From: Dasyornis broadbenti
Taxonomy: Eukaryota > Chordata > Aves > Passeriformes > Dasyornithidae
Reading direction: 5' to 3'
DNA length: 64,000 nt
Assembly: GCA_013397935.1 (NCBI GenBank)
Contig: VZRN01004204.1
Span: forward strand, 1,808,294-1,872,293
Shown here: piece by piece, positions 1-10,420 of the stretch
How the letters are laid out: every line of letters begins with the position of its first letter
Position numbering within the stretch: the first letter of the stretch is position 1
Program-made: the position numbers and the translations under genes
Notes under the pieces: generated by a model
Databases searched by the model: none
Seen by the model: only the letters and a program-made list of their open reading frames with translations
Told to the model about the DNA's origin: nothing

Positions 1-3000
1 GATAGCAAGTGCAGCGTAACAATCACTTCTGAACATGACCTTTCTCATACAGGTACAATTTATAATGTATACACAATTTAACAAAGTTCTCTGGAACTCA
101 TACTTCAGAAAGCAAAGGTGAAAAGCGTCACCATGGCTAGCAACTCTGCTATTTTTAAAGAATATATTTTCTGTGATAGACATATTCTACCTTAACTGAA
201 CCCTGTGCAAGCTCCAGTTTTACCAAGTCCAAGTGTTCATTTTATTTAAAAAAGTTTTATTTAAAAATATTCTTCTTCTCTTAGTACTCTCCCCTCAAAC
301 CATCAATATTTCAGGATGAAGACTATTTTTGTCATATATTTAGATGCAGTGCCTGCTAAAAGGCATCCTTGTCACACATCTGCTTTACAGTACAAAAAAA
401 AAAAAAAAAAAAGAGTGAAAAGCCTCATGCTTTACTTTTGGTGCTATTCCTTGGTCCTCTACCTAGATAAAACACCTGTTTTGAGACATTATCTGAAAAC
501 TCCTTTTTAATGAGCTTTCTCATTTCTGTTTAAAAGCTAAACACTAGATTTTTGTTTCTTGGTTTTTTCTGTGCTAGTTTGTGTGGGTTTTTTTTCCTGT
601 GGAAAAATGGCCACTGCATAATTCTGCCTCCAAATACTGGAAGTTTATAATCTGAAGTAGAATCCATGCTTTTCATGGGCCTATATCAAGAGTTTTCTCC
701 CTTAATGTTCAGCAGAGCAGTTGTTTCCCATACTTATTAACCGAGACTAAAAATGCTGTCTTGCTGTCATTCCCTGTGTATTCCATGTAGGTTTCCATTA
801 TCATGGCATTTCTTCCTTCACAGGCTCTTTGGTCTATGTATCTCACAGCTTCTCTGACTAGCTGGTACAATGGCTTTGCAGAGGCTTCTCTCCACTCTCA
901 GGAGAAATTTAATCCATAAAGGTACTTACTGATAGCTCGATTCCTTTACTGCAAGCTTTCCTTAACATGCAACTTCACTTCCAAAGAATTACCTGCTCTA
1001 TCATTTCTGTAGACCTTATACCTAATGATAGCAGTGTCCCATTTTTTAAATATTCCACCAACTTTCTAAAATAGCTGTCATATCAGTTTCTTTAATTATA
1101 ACATACTTCCTAGTCTTCGCAGGAAGGCCACACATATTTGAGGTCCCATTGGTTGTGTCTCCATGTCCTGATGAATTGAGACCCAGCCTTTTCAAACTCT
1201 CTCTTTGTTATTCCTTCTCTTATTCTTACCAACTTGTGTCCTAGTTTTGCCTACAGTTATACTTGTTTAACTTCTCCTTGAAAAGATGTTTCTCCCCTCA
1301 ACAAATCTATGTTTATTAGCTTTTCCATGACTTTGGTTTTAAAACTTTTTTTTTTAATTTTATTTTTTTTTTCATAATTTCCATTTCAAGTACTGCTTGG
1401 CTGGCTCTGCATCAGTTCTCTCTCCCCATATGGCCTCTATCCATTCCAATTTTCCCTAGTTTTCTAATGGATATGATATCCTTCCCCTATACTATTTTCT
1501 TTTGAGCCATGACCCGAGATTCCCCAGCTCCATCTGTCCCTGCACATGACACCAGCAGCATGTCGGAGAATGCTATCTCCTGTACTCCTGTCTCAAGTCT
1601 ACTACCTAAGATCATACTATTGCATGCAATAGTTCACCATCATTTCCTTCCATACTATGGGAACACGCAAGAAGCACGACTCGTAGCTCCACAACAATGT
1701 GATGTAAATGCTGTGCCTGCCATGTTCACACACAGGTCAAGTCAGTCCTTGCACAGCTCCCAGGGGCATTGAACATCCTGATAGCTGCATCCCTCATAGC
1801 CAGATTCCCAGTTCAGTAACTTATCTCCTAACAACAGCTGAGATATGTCCCTGGGTGTGTGTCCCTATTACATGGGAACACCAGACCACCATCCTGAGCA
1901 GAGGGAAGGAGACAGCTCTGTTTACTCGGGCAGTCTTTCTCATTGTTCACCTGGTTGCCTTCTTTTCTGGAGAGTTTGTTCATTGCCACCAACACAGGAC
2001 TGGAGATACCATGCGAGGGTTGGACTGCTCCATGATGCCTTCAGGTCTCCTCCACAGGTTTCTCTATTTCTCTGAATTTATCTTGTTCATCTCAGCTAAA
2101 TCAGAACTACTCTGAAGGCCATGAGCTGCTGAGCACTGACTTAATGTAAATCCCATCTACCAACAAGGTAGGCGTCATCCAGGATTGCAGCAGTCACCCA
2201 ATGCCCTGAATGAACCAAACCCACAGCTATTTCTTTATAAAGCAACTTTACTGTAACTAGGTAGATGGAAAAGCTCAATTAATCCACTTCATCTTTCATT
2301 AGGTGTCCTTGTCAGGCGTTACTTCTAGTCTGCTTGAGAAGATGCTGCTTCTCCATATGCTATCAACCCTATTCCCTGCTCACGGGGTTTTGTTCCTGTA
2401 AGCGTGCTGCTGCCCTTTCCAAGACCATCACTTTGAGGGGATGTCACACGGCCTTAAAAACAGAAATGAGGCGAAAATTTCTGAGATGCATACACTTGTG
2501 GTCTCCACAGCAACAGAGTAATCAAATCAGTGCCCCCTGCAGTATTTCAAAAGGACACAAATGTTGCTTGAATAGAATGAGGCTGTAGAAGCACCCACCA
2601 CATGTCCATTTAGTTTGAAATCAATAGTCCCTTTGCCTCCTTTCTTCAAGATAATTAGGCTTACCAATGATAATGCCAAAAACTAGACCTCCTTCCTTTG
2701 CCTCTTTGGTTTAACTGCCCTATTCAGACTCTTAGGAATGAATGCAATTCTTCTGTAAAGCATAACATGCACAAGTAATACAAGCCCCTTGTAAACTGGT
2801 CAGAATTCTCCAAAGAAGAGAGAGCTTTGAAGTCTGGCTCATTTCTGTAAATATTTTCAAACACACCCAAAAAATAGAATTAGAAATTAAAACAAAAGTC
2901 ACATAATGAGTAAAGTTAAATTAAAGGAGTAACTTTGGAGGGAGATGTGGGCTGGGATTCTTATGACAGACAAATGTCAGTTTTAACCAGAGGGGTGTTT

Positions 3001-5139
3001 GATTATTTTTTTACCTTATCTGCGAAATGAGTAAAATTAATTTTTCTGCAGAAGACTGAGCATAAAAAAAAATTACAATTATGAAACCTGAGATATTATC
3101 TAAAGTGATAGATGGAATCAGAACATAGGGGTCTGAAAAAGGTACTATTTTGGGCATATTTGAACAGCTTTTAGGTGGATATTGATCTAATTTTCCTAAA
3201 AGGAGAACTCAGCTTTCAGAAATTTGGAATTATTGCCATAATGATCTAGCAGGTTGGCCCATGAAAAAACCAAAACAAAACAAAACGAAAAAGAGACTCA
3301 AAAATCAATAGTCCCTGTAGCAAATCAGATCTTAAACATGAAAGCCTTGTCAATAATAAGAGAACAGGCATAGTATGCAAGTAAACTGGTGTATTTTAAA
3401 ATTAATAGACACCAAAAGTCTTTGCCTGCAAGGAGGAACCCCTAAAATTACCCCTTTTAGACATCAATAGCACTACTGCAGGGCCTTGCTAATCTCCCCT
3501 TCCCAAAATCACAGTCCCTTACTTTAGATCACTGCAATTAGCACCAGCACCAGATGTTCATTTACACCTTCAGAGATCCAGGTTTGTAAACTGAGCACTC
3601 CTGTGTTATGATAATGACATTTTAACACCCTTAGCAGGCTTCTGGTTTCTTTCACCTTCCTCTCTTAAAATCTACTGATAATTTTAATCCAAGAATATTA
3701 CACTTCTAGAATAAACCTCAGTCTTCAGTGTTAATTGGTGGGAAGACCAAGGTTCCTTAAGGCAGGTGATCATCATCACAACACATCCTAGGTACCAAAA
3801 ACATCTACACACAGCTGAAAATAAAACACAGATCTGGGAGACCTGCCCCTTTATGGATGAAAAAGCTATTCAAATAAAACAAACTGTCTCTGTTACATAT
3901 CTCAAATGCTTCGCTGGAATCTTGGATAATGATAAGGCTGAATCGTATTAATTTTTCAAGTTACAAGGAGCTGAATCCTCAGTACCATGCCAGGGACACA
4001 TTTTTTTGGCAGACTATATGAGTGTTACAATTGCCAGATTTCCTACAGGCTGAGTCCTGGTGTGCTCCAGCACTTCTGAACATTTTAATATAAACTATTT
4101 CATTCTGTAGTTTTTTAAGCTGAGTGTTTCAGACAACCTTTAGTGGAAACTGAGGATGTTGTCTCACACTGCCTCAGAGGGTGTTTTCACATAACCTAAG
4201 AAACCAATTAAGACATTTCTCAGTTGCCTTGTTGGGGATTTTTTTAAGTTTAGTTTTTACTCTTCTTTTTTTTGAAGTCTCTTCCAAAAGCTCATTTCCC
4301 CTACCTGTTCAGACATTCTGTGACACAGAAAGCTCCCAGCTACTCAGAGCTATCTCATAGGCTAACTCTGCAGAGGTTAATGCTGGGCGGTACAGAGCGG
4401 ACACAAGACCTTTTCAGCTCACTGTCAGGTTTAAGATTATTGGCAAAAGCCAAGGTTCCTCAGTGGAGGCCATGGGGAACAGCTCATGACACACATTTCT
4501 CAAATAAACATTTAAAATTACAGGCATTTTAATGAAAGCTTCAGGACATAAGTGACAACCTTCACGATCTTACAAAATCAGCAACTTCAAGCTCACATCA
4601 TATTCTAAGAGCCTCATATATCTAAGAGAAATTTCTGGAATGGTTTGCAAACAGGCATGACAAGGCTCCCTTGTGCTTTGGATTGAGAGGTGTGGCTGGG
4701 GTGGACATTAAGGTGAGCCTGAGGACATCACAGTACACAGAATGTTCACCTCCCTTGACTTGATTCAAGCTACCTCTCTAAGAATCAAAAGCAAGTTCAC
4801 TCAAGCATGGACAGGTAACAAACCATTCCCCAAAAAATAAGCTAGCCGAAGGATCTCTCTAAAGAGCCCCAAAAGTTACCAACCTGGGAAGTCAGTCACC
4901 AGATAAGATGTTTGTAGAACTGAGCACTTCCAACTGAAAAAGGAGAGGCAAGACATACAAGAGGACAGGGATGATGATCCACAGCACTCTTTCAAAGGTA
5001 TGAAACCACATAGCTAAAAAGTAATATCAAGGTTTTCACTACAAATAATGGGTCATAGTACAGCAGTGAAAATATAGGCTTAATATAAATTGAAAACTAA
5101 TGCCATGCAATAATTTCACAAAGGAGACAAGTGTCCTGA
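1..5139. other. Unannotated non-coding DNA before LTR 1
   Basis: No gene or repeat family was recognised in this 5.1 kb. It holds a 19-base A run (394-412), T-rich stretches around 1320-1380, and several short open frames of at most 135 codons (the longest at 1708-2115). The frames overlap one another in different phases and show no domain, signal peptide or splice context, so they are treated as chance. The region around 2870-3320 is strongly AT-rich. Intergenic or intronic sequence is the best reading. Confidence 0.6.
394..412 (+). repeat. Poly-A homopolymer, 19 bp
   Basis: An uninterrupted run of 19 A. No retrotransposed body with matching flanking duplications was seen next to it, so it is listed as a simple repeat rather than the tail of a processed copy. 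Confidence 0.9.
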
Positions 5140-5202
5140 CTGGCTGTTGGAGGTTGGGAATTTTTCCATCCTGTGGCTAGAGAGACTTTAACGAGCCTTA
5201 AC

Positions 5203-5286
5203 GACGGTACTTAAGAGAAAACGATTGGGTACCTAAGAGATAACGACTGAGTACCTAAGGGACAAAGACGCACTTAAGAGACTAAA
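5203..5286 (+). repeat. Four-unit 20-22-bp tandem array in the U3 of LTR 1
   Basis: Four consecutive units start at 5203, 5223, 5245 and 5267. Each begins GA(C/T), contains a (T)AC(C/T)TAAG(A/G)GA core and ends in an A-rich stretch. Units 2 and 3 carry GGTACCTAAG or AGTACCTAAG. Short U3 tandem repeats in retroviral LTRs often act as enhancer units; that role is inferred here from position alone. Confidence 0.8.
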
Positions 5287-5738
5287 AACATAGCCAGGTG
5301 TGGCGAGAGAAGAAAAAGGTGGCTGGCCGTGGGCAGAGACACACTTGTCCCTGGGACTTGGAGGAGACAGCTGCTGTTTTCTTCTTTTCCCTTCGCTGCT
5401 GCCGCGGGAGCTCAGCGCTGCTGGGTTTTTCCTTCCTTGCTGAAGTCTCTGCTGCCCTTTTGTTCGCCAGCTCGAGTGGACAGGCTCTGCCGCCCGGTTT
5501 GCTGCCCTGGGATTCCCTGCTGCAGCTCCGCTCGCCGTGCAGCCGCCTCACCCTCCGCTCCGTCTGCCATCACTGAGGACCTGAGCTCACGTCACAGCAC
5601 CCCTGCCAGCCGTGACCGTAACTGTACCAAAGGGGAGGGGCGGTGTCTGGCAGCCCAGAGAAAGCTGCCACCGGGTATCTGGTTGGTTTATTTGTTGTTG
5701 CTACTGTTATTGTTGCTTGTTCCCTCGTTATAGATACG

Positions 5739-5744
5739 AGTAAA
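5739..5744 (+). terminator. AGTAAA variant polyadenylation-like signal in LTR 1
   Basis: AGTAAA lies about 135 bp before the 3' end of solo LTR 1, just upstream of a T-rich stretch (TTATTCCTTTT). This is where an R-region polyadenylation signal would be expected, and no canonical AATAAA was seen nearby. Function is inferred from position only. Confidence 0.35.
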
Positions 5745-5884
5745 AACTGTTATTCCTTTTCCCATATCTCTGCCTGAGAGCCTTTGATTTCGACCTTACA
5801 ACAATTCGGAGGGAGGGTCATATCCTCGAAGGCAGTTTTCCACCTGCCTTAGCAAACGCCTATCTTCCAAACCAAGACACTGGC

Positions 5885-8800
5885 ACACCTAAAATTAGAC
5901 CAGATCAAACTTTACAAAGGATCAGCTCTTCCAATAGCTCAGCACCCAAGAGCTCCCAGCCAATCTTCTGGAAAGCCACAAAAGTCTGAAAATTCTGACA
6001 CTATTTATGCTCAGCAGGGACTGCACTGTGGAGATTGTCCCCAAACACAACTATTCAACCCACATAAGACTCATTTCTCTAGACAGCATTTTACTCCTAA
6101 AAACAAACAAAAAAAACCACTCAGTGAATTGTGTGATAGTGCTGTTTCTTTTCTGCCATCAAGATGTTGACTTAGGTTGATTATGACGGATCAGATTATG
6201 TGTGATGGAGAAAAACAGTTGCTATGGTTTTAGACTGACTTTGCAAAAACCTGTTCAGTTTGAACAGGATAATGATGAATTAGATAACTAAATTGCACTG
6301 AAAGTATTATTATTACTGCAAATATCTTTTCTATTACAGCCATCACTGTGAATATGTATACCTGTTATTTTATGGCTTAAACCAATGGTGACCACCAAGA
6401 TGCACCTTCTCAATGAGTTGTTCTTATGCATCAGCCATTGCCTTTGTGGCTGTGCACACAGAGGCAAAGGAATACAAGACAGAATATTACTATAGCAAAC
6501 TCTCTCAAAGATTTGATAAAAATATCAGGAGAGGGTTAAACCATGAGCACCGGGTCCCATACCCAGCCTCTGGCAGCAGCTAATGCTAGGCATCTCAGAA
6601 CAAGATGCAAGGAACACTTTTGGGTGAACAGATAGGATTACATCCTCCCAACTTTGAACAGACAGATGATGATTCCTGTTGTAGATGTTCTTTCCCTCTT
6701 CCAAAAGCCTCCTTTGTTTACTATTTTCTCTTACCAGTACACAATCTACATATTCCTAAAAAATCCCAGTGTGTTTAATTCTGTTAAAAATGTCACCTAT
6801 CAGCTTTCTGATGAAATGAGTTTCATAAGTGATCTAAAAAGAAATTACCGCCTTTATACAGGGTTCTGCCATGTTTGTTACAATGGCTTCCTGCATCAAA
6901 AATTCTGCTGGCCTATCCACAGCTTTATAACACAGGAGAGGCATCTTTCCTGGAGTAGGTAAATCCTCTCTGGGGAGATCCCGAAGGCTTTTCATTGGTC
7001 AACACTTAGGCTGCACATATCATCTTCCTGGCCCAATGACAAGCTTATGACAAGAAGAAATCAGCCTGTAATACTCATTTTGGGTGCCTTTTGATCATGA
7101 GAAAAGTTGAATGACTGAGCAGTTTCTGAATTTACCAGGCTTTTTTGAGGTAGGTATTTCCAAAGATGGGAAAGCAAGGTGTGTTCATGAAGAACCAACC
7201 CTGTGATGCTGGGCCATGAAAACGTAACAACCTGCTATTTAGCATTTATTAGGAGCACTTTTATCACACACATACTAATGAAAAAAAGGCAGAAAGGCCA
7301 GACACTCTTCAGATAAATAGCTAGTAATTTCAAATAACAAACCAAAGAAACAATTAAAAGTCTTTGGCAATAAAAGATTAACAGACGATGCACCGACAAA
7401 CCACTACAATTACTAAACATATTTTCAGCTAATACGGTTAACATAATGTATTTTGCAAGCATTAATGTAATACCAAGGTGGCTGTAAATCACTTTATCAA
7501 TTATTGAACCACAATAAAATATTTATAAATGGGCTCTTATTATCAAATGCAACTGTGATACTTTTAAACTGTGGCAAATTTAAGGGAATGTTCTTACCTT
7601 TTTCTTAACAGAAACTTGTGGAGTGTTAATAAATGGCTTTTCTTTAAATCATGTTTTGCTTGCTTTGCATCTTCAGTAGCTCTGCATTAGTGGAATAATA
7701 CAACTGAACACTGACTCCATTTTACCACAGTCTGCAATAAAACAACCCATTTATTGCTGTGAATTAGAGCCATCATGTATAGAGAGTCTAACTAGTTTAA
7801 GAGGTTTCTTCCATGAAGACAACTGGGACAGAGTACATTGGGTAAAATTGTTGAGTGACCTTCTATGAACTCTTTTTGGTCATGTTACAGTAAGAACCTG
7901 CTTTAAATTATGCATTTTTATTTAATATTGGGGCAATCATCAGAACAAAAAGAACATTTTCAATTCAGTATGTGTGTGAAGCTAAATCAAGTTTTCAGAA
8001 AAGCCAAATGTTTGGCAAATAGAACCCTGAAAAGCCTTAGGAGGTCCAGGATGCTTCCCTCAGCCTATCTGACCACCCTCTGACAAAAATACCCAAAGCG
8101 AGAATACGAAGTACACAAGGTAAAATCTGGATTTCTTTCAAAAATGGAAACTTTGGCCAGAGGTCTGTCTCTCAAAAAGCCTTTTCAAAGGCTCTACTTT
8201 AATTCCAATGTAAAAGAAAATCATTTTTGAAGCCTCAAGAGTCAGCACCACTGTCCAGTTACAGTAAAAACTATTATCAAGAGAAAATGATAACAGTAAC
8301 AGTTAATCAGGTGTCTCCCGAGTCCCTGAATGGAAATCACATACTTGCTTTTTAATGTGGCAAGGTTAAAATTTTGAGGATATTTTTTTATAGCATAATG
8401 TGAAGAAAGCAGACACGCTGATATTACATTGCCCTTTATGCTGCTGATAACAGGACAAAAGTGAACTACATTATCAAGTTCCAAGCAAGAATTACTAACT
8501 AACTGTGTTTTTCAGTAGGAATCTGCTGGTGTTTTCAGCACAGGAGGTGTGACAGGGCTTTACTCATCCTGCGCTCAGGCCAAGGAAACATATTTTGGGT
8601 AATAAAGAAAGTATGCAAGGAAAGAGGGCTCAAGTGCCCAGTGATACAGCGGGTAAGGAGCCACTACAGAGATGCAGGTCTGACAAACACCCATAGTCAT
8701 TGACAGACTACCAAGGCACGCAGACAAATACACAAGTCCTTGCTGTGAGGCCTTCAGCCAAAGTTCAAATACTAATTGCAAGATGACACTGTCAGAAAAG

Positions 8801-10276
8801 GTGTTGCTGAGAAATACTTTTGCTGCCACTACAGCCACAAAATTGCAGCTGTCAGAGCACTTCTGAACTGTAAACCACCTAATCACAGTCTGATTGCACA
8901 ATCCAAACATCATCCAGAAACACTGAAGTGCTGCAGAGAGCGTTGTTATACTTCATAGAACAAATTGCTAAATATGGGTCTACTTGATAGGGCCAAATCA
9001 CTACACTGGAAAAGTCTGTGTTAAACTCCTCCTGCCCTCCCAAATGCCAGATGAAAAGCATAGTCTTGTCTCACAGGGCAGGCTCAGAAGCTCTCTGAAA
9101 TGTGAGGCAGACATTGTCTCTAATTTATACCCATTTGGCTGATCAAAAAAGAGAGCAGTAATTTTGCCGAGTGCTGGTAGTTTTTTCAGTGTTCCCTTCA
9201 AAGAATAAAACCTTGGGAAACCACGGTCGATGTAAAAAGACATATCTGAGCTTGCCTTTTGCAGAGAAATGCTGCTTTTGAGCTACTGCCAGCGAGGTTC
9301 CTACAACGCACTGCATCAGCAGCCACATCTCAGTGCCTGCCAAGGGAGCTTAGGAAGGGTCACAACAGGGAGCAGAGCAGCGTGCAGGAAAGCTCCCTCT
9401 GGAAAAGAACAGGAGGCTGTCAGCAGTCTCTGAGCCAGCCAACAGGAAGGATTACAGATCTGCATTTGTCCTGCAGCTGCCTATTCAGCACAAGGATGGC
9501 TGGGAGCCTCTCTCCAACACAGGTCTTGTCAAATGCTCCCTTTCTGAAGGCCTTCCCTGGTTCAATTTGCTGTGACCAACCCGAGCAAAAGCCTTGGGTG
9601 GGGGGAGATGACAGCACTGTTACTGTGAGCTCTTCCCTGCAGGGAGAGCAGCAGCATATCACAAAGCCTGCAGGAGAAAAGCACTTGGATGAAGGGAAGC
9701 CTGTTCAAGCCCAACCAGAACAGCAGAGTCCTGGCAGGATCACCTGGCCTGTTTTGCCTGCCAGTTTCTGGAAGGGAGTCGCATCTACTGGGTACATCTT
9801 ACATTTGGAAGTATACAGATCTTAGGAGTAAAACAAACCTCTGGGTATTTTGTGCTTTGGAAAGCATTCCCTTAATGTCTTTCATTTCAATCTCCAGCCA
9901 AAGAATCACATTTTTAAGGTAGATAAGCAAGGCAAGCATAGAAAATACATTTTTGGCCACTTCATTTGGTCTCTTAAACATTTGGGCTGACTCAATAATC
10001 CTTCATTTTTGTTGCTAGACAACAGCATGCTTTTCAGAACCCCTCATCCTGATCAAATTATATGGGTGATAGCAAACTAACCATGCTCCTAAGGTAAGTT
10101 TTTCCAATAGTTACAAACCCTTGCACATACGATTTCTAAATGCATTTAGCTTTGGTGTCCAGCCACTGAACTGTCATATTTAGGCAGCACTTTCAAAACA
10201 TGCAGTAATGAATTAACTTTGTTTCCACAGAAATTCATCCTGAGGCAGTACAACTACACATCTATCTCAATTACTC
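5885..10276. other. Unannotated non-coding DNA, LTR 1 to first CR1
   Basis: No gene was recognised. The longest frame is 9259-9825 (188 codons, plus). It overlaps long frames on the other strand, such as 9420-9662, in a moderately GC-richer patch with few stops, and it has no recognisable domain. The stretch at 7230-7570 is AT-rich with several homeodomain-like TAAT cores and no repeat signature; it is discussed as a possible conserved element. Remaining sequence shows nothing distinctive. Confidence 0.55.
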
Positions 10277-10420
10277 CTTCTCCCAGTCTGGACTCATATC
10301 TGGGATTGCCCTGACCAAGGTGCAGTGCTGTTGAACTTCCTGAGGCTCTTGTGGGACCACTTCTTGAGGCCAGGTCCCCTTGAATGGGATCCCTTCCCTC
10401 TGTTGTGTCAACAGTTACGG
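10277..10420 (-). mobile_element. CR1 LINE fragment, minus orientation
   Basis: The plus strand reads as a diverged reverse complement of the avian CR1 region a few hundred bases before its 3' end. Diagnostic phrases are GGGATTGCCCTGACC (about 10303-10317), GTGCAG followed by GTTGAACTTCCTGAGG (about 10320-10345), TGGGACCACTTCTTGAGG (about 10352-10369), and CCAGGTCCCCTTGAATGGGATCCCTTCCCTCTGTTGTGTCAAC in pieces over 10370-10412. The common avian form has GTTGAACCTCATGAGG, GGGCCCACTTCTC, CAGGTCCCTCTGGATGGCATCC and TGTGTCAAC at the same spacing. Both ends fade, so the copy is old and truncated. No intact reverse transcriptase frame is present. Confidence 0.75.

Larger units (their letters stand above)
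5145..5879 (+). mobile_element. Solo LTR 1 of an avian ERVL-type endogenous retrovirus
   Basis: A 735-bp element starts TGTTGGAGG and ends CCAAGACA, giving the canonical TG...CA retroviral termini (TGT...ACA). It is flanked by a perfect 5-bp direct repeat CTGGC (5140-5144 and 5880-5884), the duplication expected from retroviral integration; 5 bp is typical of ERVL-class elements. The 3' part (about 5720-5879), with the phrase AATTCGGAGGGAGGG near 5802-5816 and the ending AAACCAAGACA, matches my memory of avian ERVL LTR U5 ends. No internal retroviral sequence (primer site, gag, pol, env) and no second LTR is present, so it is a solo LTR left by LTR-LTR recombination. Its middle (about 5290-5650) is more GC- and CpG-rich than the surroundings, and the open frames there (5298-5576, 5329-5733, minus 5282-5551) are not genes. 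Orientation is set by the A-rich polyadenylation-like site and U5 on the right. Termini and duplication are seen directly; the family is recalled. Confidence 0.85.

Noticed and set aside
5132..5144. Alternative LTR 1 start at TGTCCTGACTGG
   Set aside because: It gives no flanking duplication, whereas a start at 5145 gives a perfect CTGGC pair with the 3' flank.
5298..5733. Overlapping open frames on both strands in GC-rich DNA, possible CpG-island first exon
   Set aside because: The sequence lies wholly inside a solo LTR with TG...CA ends and a 5-bp target duplication, which explains the GC content.
9259..9825. 188-codon open frame in a GC-richer patch
   Set aside because: Low stop density from local composition; opposite-strand frames cover the same bases and no motif is seen.
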